DNA of 64,000 bases from Streptomyces sp. SCSIO 75703 (lineage in GTDB: Bacteria; Actinomycetota; Actinomycetes; Streptomycetales; Streptomycetaceae): NCBI RefSeq assembly GCF_036607905.1, contig NZ_CP144555.1, forward strand, positions 6,014,001-6,078,000, given 5' to 3'. Below the pieces are notes generated by a model. The model worked only from the letters and a program-made list of their open reading frames with translations, did no database searches and was not told the origin of the DNA. Of this stretch, positions 49,429 through 57,511 are shown piece after piece; position 1 is the first letter of the stretch; each line of letters begins with the position of its first letter. A program made the position numbers and the translations under genes.

Positions 49429-50427
49429 TCACGGCAGGCCGTCCGGGTGGGTGCGCAGCCATGCGCGGGCCTGCTCGGGAGTGGAGTAGAGCTTCACCGG
49501 GGCGGGCACGACGGGATCCTCGAGTTCCTCACCGGCGATGACCCGTGCGGTGGTGCGCGTCGCCAGCTCGCCGACCTCGACACCGGAGATGTCCACGTCG
49601 GCCTTGAGCACGCTGTGGTCGGCCAGCTCGCGGGCCAGGTCGGTCGTCATGTCGCTGCCGAAGACCACCGTCCGGCCGACGAAACCGCGCTGGCGCACGG
49701 CACGCACCGCGCCCATCGTGGCACCACCGGACTCGCCGTAGAAGGCGTCGACGCGCGGCTGCGCGCTCAGGATGCGGTCGGCGACCTCGAGGGCCTGGTC
49801 GATGGTGGTGCCCTGCTGGTTGGTCACGATCTTCGCCTCGGGCAGTTCGGCGAACAGCGCCTTCTCGAAGCCCACTCGGCGCTGGATGCACACCTCGACC
49901 GTCTCGCAGTTGAGGACGGCGATCCGGGGGTCGTCGATGCCCTGGGACCGGAAGTACTTCGCGGCCTCCGCGCCGGCCAGCTCCCCGAACCTCACCGGAT
50001 CGCCCAGCACCCATGCGCTCACGTACTCGCGTGTCGCGTCCTCGGTCAGGCAGGTGTTGTAGCAGACGACCTTGACGCCGCTCTCGTGCGCCAGGCGTAC
50101 GGCCGGGATGGACGCGGTGGTGGAGACGGGCGAGAGCACCAGGGCCTTCACTCCGGCGGCGCTCACCGTGTCGACGAAGGTGCTCTCCTTGGACGCGTCG
50201 CCCTGGGCGTTCAGCTCCAGGAGCTGGACCCCGTCGCCGAGCCGGGCCACCGAGTCCTGCATGCCCTTGCGGACGCCGGCGTAGTAGCCCTGGGCGTCCA
50301 TGTAGACCAGCCCGACCCTGCCGCCGTCCCCGGCCCGCGGTATGCACCCCGTCAGCGCGACCATCGTCAGCGCCAGGCCGAGGCACACGGCGAACGCGGT
50401 GCGATGCCGCTTCCTGCCGTTCCTCAT
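49429..50427 (-). CDS. Sugar ABC transporter substrate-binding lipoprotein
   Basis: 332 residues. Basic head and hydrophobic core end in the lipobox L-T-G-C (Cys28), so the mature protein is lipid-anchored outside the membrane. The rest is a type 1 periplasmic-binding fold (D-R-I-L-S-A-Q-P-R-V-D-A-F-Y, then V-V-F-G-S-D-M) related to RbsB/ChvE. It captures the sugar for the transporter. ATG 50427 has GGAG eight bases upstream. It heads the cluster; an AT-rich palindrome lies about 105 bases upstream. Confidence 0.93.
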   Translation of the reverse strand: MRNGRKRHRTAFAVCLGLALTMVALTGCIPRAGDGGRVGLVYMDAQGYYAGVRKGMQDSVARLGDGVQLLELNAQGDASKESTFVDTVSAAGVKALVLSPVSTTASIPAVRLAHESGVKVVCYNTCLTEDATREYVSAWVLGDPVRFGELAGAEAAKYFRSQGIDDPRIAVLNCETVEVCIQRRVGFEKALFAELPEAKIVTNQQGTTIDQALEVADRILSAQPRVDAFYGESGGATMGAVRAVRQRGFVGRTVVFGSDMTTDLARELADHSVLKADVDISGVEVGELATRTTARVIAGEELEDPVVPAPVKLYSTPEQARAWLRTHPDGLP

Positions 50428-50532
50428 GACATCACTCCGAATCACGTGCAAAAGCTGCGTACCACCGCGTTCGGTGCGGATCGCCGCCGCGGTATGCCCC
50501 GAGTATGGGAGGGGCGCCCGAGTGAGGTCAAG

Positions 50533-50549
50533 ATTAATTGCTAATTAAT
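50533..50549. promoter_or_regulatory. AT-rich operator upstream of the ABC transporter
   Basis: ATTAATT-GCT-AATTAAT is a perfect 7-base inverted repeat about 105 bases before the lipoprotein gene. It is nearly identical to the site at 44368-44384 before the GntR gene, so the two units of the sugar-acid cluster probably share one regulator. Confidence 0.65.
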
Positions 50550-51272
50550 GATTTCATCGCGCGGGCCGGTGCTCCGGTTCACAGGCCGTCGCCACGGCGG
50601 CGGGGAGCCCGGAGGGGGAGGAGCGACGAGGGGAGGAGGCGTCAGGAACGGCCGGACGCGCGCTTGTCGTGGAGGCGGGTCGCTGCCCGCCCCGGAACCC
50701 TCACCGGCCTCGGGGCGGACCAGGCGACGGCGGGCGGTGGGCCCGGCGCGCGGGTACCGGCCCGCGGCGGCGACGGGGGAGCCGTCGGCGTCGACGGCCC
50801 GGCCGGCGTCTGCTCCGCCCGGCACGGCCCGCGGTGGCGCGGGCGTGCGGGCGGGTGTTCTCGCGGTCGGCGGCCGGGGGCCGGTCGAGGAGGCCGCGAT
50901 CCTCGTGGAGGGGGCCCGGCGCGGGGCGCGTTCGGTCGCTCGGCGACGCGGTTCACCGGATCGCGTGCGCGGGCGGGCGTGCCCGCACCGCCGCCCGACC
51001 GCGCGCCGGTGCCCAGCGCCGGGGCCGGGGGCCCTCACCCGGCGTGGACCGCCCCGCTCTCCGCGGAGACTTCCGGGCACCGGCGGACCCCGTCGTCTGG
51101 TCCACCCGGGAATCCGCGTCCGGGCGCCGGTGACCACCGGACGCGGCGTGGCCCGCGCGGACGCGGGCGCGGCCTCAGGTGAACGCAGGGCAGGCCGTGC
51201 CCTGGGGAAGCGTGCAGGAGGCGGCCCGCCGGGCGGGCGCGAGGACCGGGGGGCCGTGCCGGCCCCCCGGTG
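50550..51272. other. Gene-free region, about 720 bp
   Basis: Very GC-rich sequence between the sugar-acid cluster promoter and the racemase stop. Several overlapping open frames exist, but none has a sensible start or a recognisable protein; short plausible runs may be decayed coding sequence. No repeat or hairpin stood out. Confidence 0.4.
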
Positions 51273-52007
51273 TCAGGCTCCCGCAGTCCCGGCGTCGAAA
51301 CGGCCCGCGAGCAACGAGCCGTACCGGTCCGGCCGTGCGGGGATGTCCAGCGTGCGCAGCAGGTGCCACAGCAGGGCCTGGTTGCTGGCCACCACGGGCA
51401 CACCGAGCCGGTCTTCGATGCGCCGCAGTTCCCCTGCCACCCGGATACCCGAGCAGCTCAGGAGCACGCCGTCGATCACCGATGGGTCGAGCGTGCTCGC
51501 GAGGGCGAGCCACCTGCCGGGTTCGATCATGGCTTGCCCGACCGGAGTGGCGCGCGGCAGGCCCAGCCGGGCGACGACCTCGATGCCGCGCGCGTGGAGG
51601 AACTCCGTCTCCGCCTGGACGACCTCGTCCGGGTACGGGGTCAGCAGCGCGGGCCGGCGGATGCCGGCGGCCGAGAGCGCCGCCAGTACCGCCTCGATGG
51701 TGGTGACCGCGCCGATCCCGGTCGCCTCGTGGACCCGTTTCCTGATCCGGTCCGGCCCGGCGAGCAACGTCGCGGCGGTGCAGTTGACCGCGATGACGTC
51801 GACGTCGGCGTCCGCCAGCAACCGGGCGTGCTCCTCCAGGTTCTCGACCAGACGCAGGTCGTCGGCGGTGCCGGTGTTGCGGAAGGGCAGGCGGGTGGTG
51901 ACGAACTGTACCCCCTCGGGGGCCATCGACTGGATCTCGTAGTCGCACAGCCCGCCCGACGGATACAGGTGGCCGATGCGGGCGAGGTCACCGAATCCGA
52001 GGCTCAC
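51273..52007 (-). CDS. Asp/Glu racemase family: maleate cis-trans isomerase-like
   Basis: 244 residues with the two-domain Asp/Glu/hydantoin racemase fold. Both active-site cysteines are present: Cys76 in A-V-N-C-T-A-A-T and Cys185 in L-L-S-C-S-G-I. Two cysteines fit maleate isomerase and racemases rather than arylmalonate decarboxylase, which keeps only the second. In N-heteroaromatic pathways the maleate isomerase converts maleate to fumarate as the last step. GTG start overlaps the hydrolase stop (GTGA). Last gene of the permease-hydrolase-hydrolase-isomerase unit. Confidence 0.8.
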   Translation of the reverse strand: MSLGFGDLARIGHLYPSGGLCDYEIQSMAPEGVQFVTTRLPFRNTGTADDLRLVENLEEHARLLADADVDVIAVNCTAATLLAGPDRIRKRVHEATGIGAVTTIEAVLAALSAAGIRRPALLTPYPDEVVQAETEFLHARGIEVVARLGLPRATPVGQAMIEPGRWLALASTLDPSVIDGVLLSCSGIRVAGELRRIEDRLGVPVVASNQALLWHLLRTLDIPARPDRYGSLLAGRFDAGTAGA

Positions 52008-52837
52008 CGGCCGCCTCCGACGGGCTCCGCCGCCTCCTCGCCGAGGTGGGCGGCGACGAGTCCGGCGAACCGGTCCGGCTGGTCGACCATGGGGGAGTGA
52101 CCGGCGCCCCTCATCTCGACGGAACGGGCCGCGGGAATCCCCGCGGCCAGGACGGCCGCGTGTTCCGCGGTGCGTGCGCAGTCCTCGCTGCCGCGGACCA
52201 CGAGCGTCTGCGCGGTGATGCGCGCGAGCCGCGGTGTGAGGTCCAGCTTCCGCGCCGCGCCGAGCACCGCCGCCAGATACGCCGGGTCCGTGCGCAGCAC
52301 CGCCTGGACGTAGGTCTCCCAGTCGGCGGCGTCGGCGCTGCCGGTGAACAGCATCCCGATGGTGTCCTCGGCGGCGGCCCGGGAGGCGGCCCCGCCGTCG
52401 CGGCCCGCCTCGATCCACCGGTCGACGGCCCGCGCGAAGCCGGGCAGAGAACCCCGGGTGCTCGCCCCGGTGCCGACCAGGACGAGCCGGCGCACGCGCT
52501 CCGGCACCGTGGACGCGATGACCTGCGCGACGATCCCGCCGACCGAGTTGCCGACCACGTCGACGCGGCTCAGCCCCTCGGCGTCCATCATCGCCACCAC
52601 CGCGTCGGCGAGGGCGGCCGGTCCGGGGTCGGCGGACCACGTGCCCGCGGCCGGCGAGTAGAGGTCGACGGCGTAGCACGGACGCCCGGCGAGGTGCTGC
52701 ACGGTCGAGGTCCAGAACTGCCAGCAGCCGAACCACGGATGCAGGAGCACGACCGGCGTTCCGGCGGCGGACGGCCTGGTCACGTGGTAGGACAGCGATG
52801 TTCCGGGCAGGGGGACGGTCCTGTGGTGAGCATCCAT
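52004..52837 (-). CDS. Alpha/beta hydrolase
   Basis: 277 residues. Nucleophile Ser98 in V-G-N-S-V-G-G, oxyanion strand L-L-H-P-W-F-G, acid in V-R-G-S-E-D, catalytic His in M-R-G-A-G-H-S-P-M. Resembles carbon-carbon or amide/ester hydrolases of catabolic operons; N-formylmaleamate deformylase (NicD) is one relative type to consider given the isomerase next door. ATG 52837 has AAGGAG seven bases upstream. It follows a second hydrolase by 19 bases. Confidence 0.85.
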   Translation of the reverse strand: MDAHHRTVPLPGTSLSYHVTRPSAAGTPVVLLHPWFGCWQFWTSTVQHLAGRPCYAVDLYSPAAGTWSADPGPAALADAVVAMMDAEGLSRVDVVGNSVGGIVAQVIASTVPERVRRLVLVGTGASTRGSLPGFARAVDRWIEAGRDGGAASRAAAEDTIGMLFTGSADAADWETYVQAVLRTDPAYLAAVLGAARKLDLTPRLARITAQTLVVRGSEDCARTAEHAAVLAAGIPAARSVEMRGAGHSPMVDQPDRFAGLVAAHLGEEAAEPVGGGR

Positions 52838-52856
52838 GGCTCGGCTCCTTGGAAGG

Positions 52857-53726
52857 TCAGCGGGGGCGGGGACCGGTGAGCGGTCCGCTGGGAGGCGCGT
52901 CGGCCGGTTCCGGGCGTCGGCGCGGGTCCCGCAGGAAGGCGAGGACCTGCGCCGCGAACTGTTCGGGCCGGTGGTCGACGGCCGGCACACCCGTGCCGGG
53001 CAGGACGGCGGCACGGGCCCCGGGCAGCGAGGCGGTGATCTTGGGAAGGTCCGGCAGCGAGAAGTCGTCCAGCTCGCCGCACAGGACGAGTGCCGGCGAG
53101 CGGACCAGGGAGATCCGCTCCTCCATCCGGTAGCGGTTCACGGCCACGTGCCCCTCCTCGACACGGTCCAGGACCCCCAGCCCGTCCCGCACCAGGCGGT
53201 CGAGCAGGTCCGGCTGATCGGCCGGATAGTACGGGGCACGGTTGTTCCAGAGCCGTACCAGGTGCGACCCGTCCGGCGCCGGCAGGACGTGGTCGACGGG
53301 GGCCCGCCGGGCCACGCGCCGCCGGCGCTCGGCGTCGACGAAGGGCATGCCGGAGAGGACGAGTGCGCGGACCCGGTCCGGAGCGGTCGCGGCGACCTCC
53401 AGTGCGGTCACGGCGCCGGTGTGGTGCCCGACCAGCGAGACCTGGGGGAGGCCCAGGGCGTCGCACAGGTCGAGCACCCCGGTCGCGAACAGTTCGATGC
53501 TCCAGGGTCCGGGCGGGCGGGCGGACTGGCCGAAGCCCAGGGTGTCCATCGCGATGGCCCGGAACTCACCGCCGAGCAGCGGCAGGACGTCGCGGTACTC
53601 GTCCCACGACCGTGGGGTCTGGTGCAGCAGGAGCACCGGGGCGCCGCTGCCGTGCTCGGCATAGTGCACCTGACCGTGGCGGGTATCGGCGTACCCGCGG
53701 CGCGGGACCGGGCCGGGCGTCGTCAC
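52857..53726 (-). CDS. Alpha/beta hydrolase fold protein without nucleophile Ser
   Basis: 289 residues with a complete fold: L-L-L-H-Q-T-P-R-S (about 32-40), M-D-T-L-G-F-G, a cap region, and the acid and His positions in L-C-G-E-L-D-D and A-V-D-H-R-P. At the nucleophile elbow it reads V-G-H-H-T-G-A, so His102 occupies the place of the usual Ser/Cys/Asp. The protein may use another mechanism, such as a cofactor-independent oxygenase-like one, or may not be a hydrolase. The GTG start overlaps the permease stop (GTGA). Confidence 0.82.
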   Translation of the reverse strand: MTTPGPVPRRGYADTRHGQVHYAEHGSGAPVLLLHQTPRSWDEYRDVLPLLGGEFRAIAMDTLGFGQSARPPGPWSIELFATGVLDLCDALGLPQVSLVGHHTGAVTALEVAATAPDRVRALVLSGMPFVDAERRRRVARRAPVDHVLPAPDGSHLVRLWNNRAPYYPADQPDLLDRLVRDGLGVLDRVEEGHVAVNRYRMEERISLVRSPALVLCGELDDFSLPDLPKITASLPGARAAVLPGTGVPAVDHRPEQFAAQVLAFLRDPRRRPEPADAPPSGPLTGPRPR

Positions 53727-55063
53727 CCGACCGCCTGCTCGGCCTCGGTCTCGGTCTCGGCCGGAGCCTCCGCGGCCGGCTGCCGGTCGGTGACGGCGTC
53801 CGGGATGCGCAGGAAGAGGCCGGCCGCCAGGGAGGCCAGACCGGTGAGCGCCATGTAGCTCGCGATGGCGATCCAGCCTCCGGTGGCGTTCAGGAGCGAG
53901 GCGGACACGGCGGGAGCGATGGCGTTTCCGGCGATGAGCCCGAGGGTGAAGCCGATCGACATGCCCGTGAAGCGGACGACCGGGGGGAACACCTGGGAGA
54001 AGTAGGCGGGCACGACCGCGTAGTTCGCGGAGTAGCCGACGAACAACAGTGCGAAGCCCAGGAGCATCAGGACGTAGTCGCCGGTGTCGAGCAGGGCGAA
54101 CCAGACGAAGGGCAGGACGACCAGAGAGGCGGCACCGGCCAGGAACACCGGCCGTACGCCGACGCGGTCGGAGAGCCGGCCGAACAGCGGCAGGCAGACG
54201 AGGATCACCGCGGTCGCGGGCAGGAGCGCCGTGAGCATCGCGCTGTTGTCCAGGCCGAGAGCGACCTTCCCGTAGGTCAGGGAGAACACCGTCGCCATGG
54301 TGAAGGCGCTGCCCGCGGCGACGATGCCCACGGCCACCAGCAGCAGCGTGCCGAGGTGGTTGCGCAGCACCTCCAGGGCCGGCATCTCCCGGACCGTTCC
54401 CTGTTCCTTGGCCGCGGCGAAGTCGGGCGACTCCTCCAGTGAGTACCGCGCGACGAGCCCGATGATCACCAGAACGCTGCTGAGCAGGAACGGGATGCGC
54501 CAGCCCCACGACAGCATCTGGTCGTCGGGCAACTGGAAGACCAGCAGGAAGGACGCGTTGGCCAGCACGAGGCCCGCGGTCGCGCCGGTGTTGACGAGCG
54601 AACCGAACAGGCCGCGCCGGCGGTCCGAGGAGTGCTCCACCGTCATCAGTACCGCGCCGCCGTACTCGCCGCCGACGGAGAAGCCCTGCAGCAGCCGGGC
54701 GATGATGAGGAGAACGGGGGCGGCGATGCCGATCTGGGAGTAGGTGGGCAGCAGTCCGATCGCGAAGGTCGCGACGCCCATCAGGACGAGCGTGACGACG
54801 AGCACCGTCTTGCGGCCGATGCGGTCGCCGAAGTGGCCGAACACCAGGGCGCCGAGCGGCCGGGTCAGGTAGCCGACGGCGAAGCTGGACAGCGACAGCA
54901 GCGTGCCCACGGTCGGGTCCGTGGACGGGAAGAACAGCGGAGCGAAGATCAGCGAAGCGGCCAGGCCGTAGATCGCGAAGTCGTAGTACTCGACCGTGGT
55001 GCCGATCCAGCTCGCGAACACCGCTCTTCTGCTCTGCTCCTGTGCAGACCGTGTCGTGGCCAT
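53723..55063 (-). CDS. MFS transporter, metabolite:H+ symporter (MHS) family
   Basis: 446 residues, about 12 membrane helices. Seen: W-I-G-T-T-V-E-Y-Y-D-F-A-I-Y in helix 1, G-H-F-G-D-R-I-G-R-K (about 76-85) and G-F-S-V-G-G-E-Y-G-G-A, the MHS signature. Relatives carry shikimate, ketoglutarate or small aromatic acids. It is the first gene of its unit, with a TetR-type operator about 230 bases upstream. ATG 55063 follows GGAGGACGC; the longer open frame upstream has no membrane-protein features. Confidence 0.92.
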   Translation of the reverse strand: MATTRSAQEQSRRAVFASWIGTTVEYYDFAIYGLAASLIFAPLFFPSTDPTVGTLLSLSSFAVGYLTRPLGALVFGHFGDRIGRKTVLVVTLVLMGVATFAIGLLPTYSQIGIAAPVLLIIARLLQGFSVGGEYGGAVLMTVEHSSDRRRGLFGSLVNTGATAGLVLANASFLLVFQLPDDQMLSWGWRIPFLLSSVLVIIGLVARYSLEESPDFAAAKEQGTVREMPALEVLRNHLGTLLLVAVGIVAAGSAFTMATVFSLTYGKVALGLDNSAMLTALLPATAVILVCLPLFGRLSDRVGVRPVFLAGAASLVVLPFVWFALLDTGDYVLMLLGFALLFVGYSANYAVVPAYFSQVFPPVVRFTGMSIGFTLGLIAGNAIAPAVSASLLNATGGWIAIASYMALTGLASLAAGLFLRIPDAVTDRQPAAEAPAETETEAEQAVG

Positions 55064-55271
55064 GCGTCCTCCGGGAAAGTGGGTCGCCGAGCGGATCGGC
55101 AGACTGGGAAGGTTACGTCGGCGAGGTCCCGGTTTCGAAGTCTCGGGATTCCGGCCCCCGCGGGCGGCCGGCCGTCGTCGGCTCACGCAGTCGCGAGCGG
55201 GCGGGCGGACGGTGGGGTGAGGGGATCGCACGGGCACGGGCTGGGAGCCACTGCCGGTCGGGCAGGTTCGT

Positions 55272-55306
55272 ACGATGCATCGTGCAGTGCCCCGTACTGT
55301 GTACGG
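55272..55306. promoter_or_regulatory. TetR-type operator before the MHS permease unit
   Basis: CCGTAC-TGT-GTACGG (55292-55306) is a perfect inverted repeat matching the two sites between the TetR gene and the reductase gene. A perfect 12-base palindrome ACGATGCATCGT (55272-55283) lies beside it, towards the permease. The rest of the gap (55064-55563) holds no gene, only a CGGCGGG-N4-CCCGCCG hairpin at 55374-55391 that may end the TetR transcript. Confidence 0.65.
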
Positions 55307-55563
55307 CCGGAGGTGCGGCCGTCAAGGGGTTGGCCGCGGTTACCTGGCGTCACCGCCCGGTCGTCACCCTGTCCGGCGGGGCTTCCCGCCGCCCGGGGCG
55401 GGTGTGGGCCGGTGGCGGGAGGGCGGCGGCGCGCGGGGCCGGCGGCGGGCGCGGGCGGACCCGGGGGCCGGGGGAGGGGCCGACGGCCGGCCTTGGGGCC
55501 TCTCGTTTGGATCACGCCGGGCTCGCGTGGCCCGGCTGATCCGGCCTGATCCAGCGAAAGGCG

Positions 55564-56262
55564 CTAGGTGCGGGCGGCGTCCTGGTCGAGCGCGCGGAGC
55601 GTGCTGTCGATGTACGCCTCGAGGCCGGCGGCGAACTGCTCGTCCGAGGGCAGCTCGGTGACCTCGGCGGCCAGGTCCACCACCAGCGGGAACTCCTCGA
55701 TCGGCAGTGCGGCGTAGAAGTGGCGGCGCTGCCGGCGCTGCTCGGCCCCGTCCTCGGCGGTGGCCCTCCCCCACGGCCGTGGGGCCTGGTAGCTGGCGAA
55801 GCCGATGGCGTAGGTGATGAGGAAGCCGTAGCAGCGGATGGCCACCGGCCCCGGGATGCCGGCGTCGACGAGCCGTCGCAGCACCGCCTCCATCGCGCCG
55901 CGCAGTGCGGTGGGGCTGTCCGTGATGCGGGTGGAGAACAGCCTGACGACACTCGGGTGCTCGCGCATCATGGCCAGGAAGGCGTACCCGGCGGTGCGCA
56001 GCGCCTCGGCCGGTCCGGCGTCGGGTTCGGCGGGCAGCCGCATCCGCCCGAGCACGTGGTCGGCCATCCCGTCGAGGATTTCCTCCTTGCTGCGGAAGTA
56101 GCTGTAGAGGGTCATCGTGCCCACGCCCAGCTCGGTGGCCAGCCGCCGTACCGTCAGCCGGTCCAGGTCCCCTTCCGTGTCGGAGATGCGCAAGGCCGCC
56201 TCGATGATCCGCTCGGGGGAAAGCGGGGTGTCGCCGCGCTGGGACTGCCTCTGCCGCGCCAT
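55564..56262 (-). CDS. TetR family transcriptional regulator of the Rieske gene cluster
   Basis: 232 residues. The N-terminal helix-turn-helix (about 15-64; L-T-V-R-R-L-A-T-E-L-G-V-G-T-M-T-L-Y-S-Y-F) is followed by a ligand-binding domain of the TetR_C type with R-E-H-P-S-V-V-R-L-F. The ATG at 56262 is chosen because AGGAGG is 6 bases upstream; the ATG at 56292 is less suited. It lies between the two catabolic units and is divergent from the reductase gene. Three identical-type palindromes in both promoter regions are its probable sites. Confidence 0.93.
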   Translation of the reverse strand: MARQRQSQRGDTPLSPERIIEAALRISDTEGDLDRLTVRRLATELGVGTMTLYSYFRSKEEILDGMADHVLGRMRLPAEPDAGPAEALRTAGYAFLAMMREHPSVVRLFSTRITDSPTALRGAMEAVLRRLVDAGIPGPVAIRCYGFLITYAIGFASYQAPRPWGRATAEDGAEQRRQRRHFYAALPIEEFPLVVDLAAEVTELPSDEQFAAGLEAYIDSTLRALDQDAART

Positions 56263-56412
56263 GGGGCTCCTCCTGATCGCTCCGCGGTCCAAACCGTACC
56301 GGACGGTGTGCCGTTCGGTGTCCGGTGCTCCGTCGGTGCCGGGGCGGGTAGCGGGCGGCTCCCCCGGGGCCGGTGGCTCCGGGTCTCTTCCCAGAATGCT
56401 TCGTAACGCGTA

Positions 56413-56483
56413 CCGTACTTAGTACGACAGTGTGCGCGAGGGCTTCCCAAACCTTTTCGTGGCACGTACCGTACTTTGTACTG
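56413..56483. promoter_or_regulatory. Two TetR-type operators in the divergent promoter
   Basis: CCGTACTTAGTACGA (56413-56427) and CCGTACTTTGTACTG (56469-56483) are copies of the 15-base site also found at 55292. The second ends 15 bases before the reductase ATG, so bound repressor would cover its promoter; the first suits the TetR gene promoter. Confidence 0.75.
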
Positions 56484-56498
56484 AACCCGGAGGTGGAG

Positions 56499-57443
56499 AT
56501 GTCCGACAGTGCGACAGGCGTCCTGGAACTCGAGGTCGTCGCCCTGCGGCGGGAGTCCGACGGTGTGCTCTCCGTCGAACTCGCCGATCCCGAGCGACGC
56601 CTGCTGCCGGCCTGGGAGCCCGGGGCCCACATCGACCTCTGGCTGCCGGAGCAGGTACGCCAGTACTCACTGGCCGGCGATCCGGCGGACCGGCACCGCT
56701 ACCGGATCGCGGTGCTGCGGGAACCGGCCTCCTCCGGCGGATCGCGCTACGTGCACGAAACGCTGCGTCCGGGCGAACGGGTCGAGGTGGGCGGGCCGCG
56801 CAACAACTTCCCGCTCATCGCGGCGGACCGCTACCTGTTCATCGCGGGCGGCATCGGCATCACGCCGTTGCTGCCGATGATCCGCCGGGTCGAGGCGGAG
56901 GGCCGCGACTGGCGACTGCTCTACGGCGGGCGCTCCCGCCGCTCGATGGCGTTCCTGCCCGAACTGGCGCCCCACGGGGCCAAGATCGAACCGAGACCGT
57001 TCGACGAGTTCGGCCACCTCGACCTCCTGGCGGCCCTGGGCGAGCCGGCCGAGGACCTGGCGGTCTACTGCTGTGGCCCGGAGGGCCTGATCGCGGCCGT
57101 CGAAGAACGCTGCGAGATCTGGCCCGCCGGGACCTTGCACGTCGAGCGCTTCACCGCCCGCCCCCGTGACGACGAGGACGACCTGCGGCCGTTCGAACTG
57201 GTGCTGAGCCGGTCCGACCGCCGGCTGTCCGTACCCGCCGACTGCTCGGCGCTCGACGTCCTGGACGCGGCCGGCGTCGCCGTGCCGAACGCCTGCCGGG
57301 ACGGCGTCTGCGGCAGCTGTGAGCTGCCCGTCCTGAAGGGACGGCCCCTGCACCGTGACTCGCTGACCGATCCCGAGCGCGCCGACGCCTTCCTGCCGTG
57401 CGTGTCACGCGCGCAGACCCCCGAACTCGTGCTCGACCTGTGA
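56499..57443 (+). CDS. Rieske oxygenase reductase (phthalate dioxygenase reductase/VanB type)
   Basis: 314 residues in the order flavin domain, NAD domain, plant-type [2Fe-2S]. Seen: R-Q-Y-S (55-58) for flavin binding, G-G-I-G-I-T-P (117-123) and C-G-P-E-G (192-196) for NAD(P)H, and cluster ligands Cys266, Cys271, Cys274 and Cys301. It passes electrons from NAD(P)H to the oxygenase encoded 68 bases downstream; no separate ferredoxin is needed. The ATG follows GGAGG by five bases and lies just after a TetR operator. First gene of the plus-strand operon. Confidence 0.95.
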   Translation: MSDSATGVLELEVVALRRESDGVLSVELADPERRLLPAWEPGAHIDLWLPEQVRQYSLAGDPADRHRYRIAVLREPASSGGSRYVHETLRPGERVEVGGPRNNFPLIAADRYLFIAGGIGITPLLPMIRRVEAEGRDWRLLYGGRSRRSMAFLPELAPHGAKIEPRPFDEFGHLDLLAALGEPAEDLAVYCCGPEGLIAAVEERCEIWPAGTLHVERFTARPRDDEDDLRPFELVLSRSDRRLSVPADCSALDVLDAAGVAVPNACRDGVCGSCELPVLKGRPLHRDSLTDPERADAFLPCVSRAQTPELVLDL

Positions 57444-57511
57444 GACCGGCCGGTCCTCGAACCCGACGATCGCACGGCACGCCGTGCGCACCCCCGCTGA
57501 CTGGAGACATC

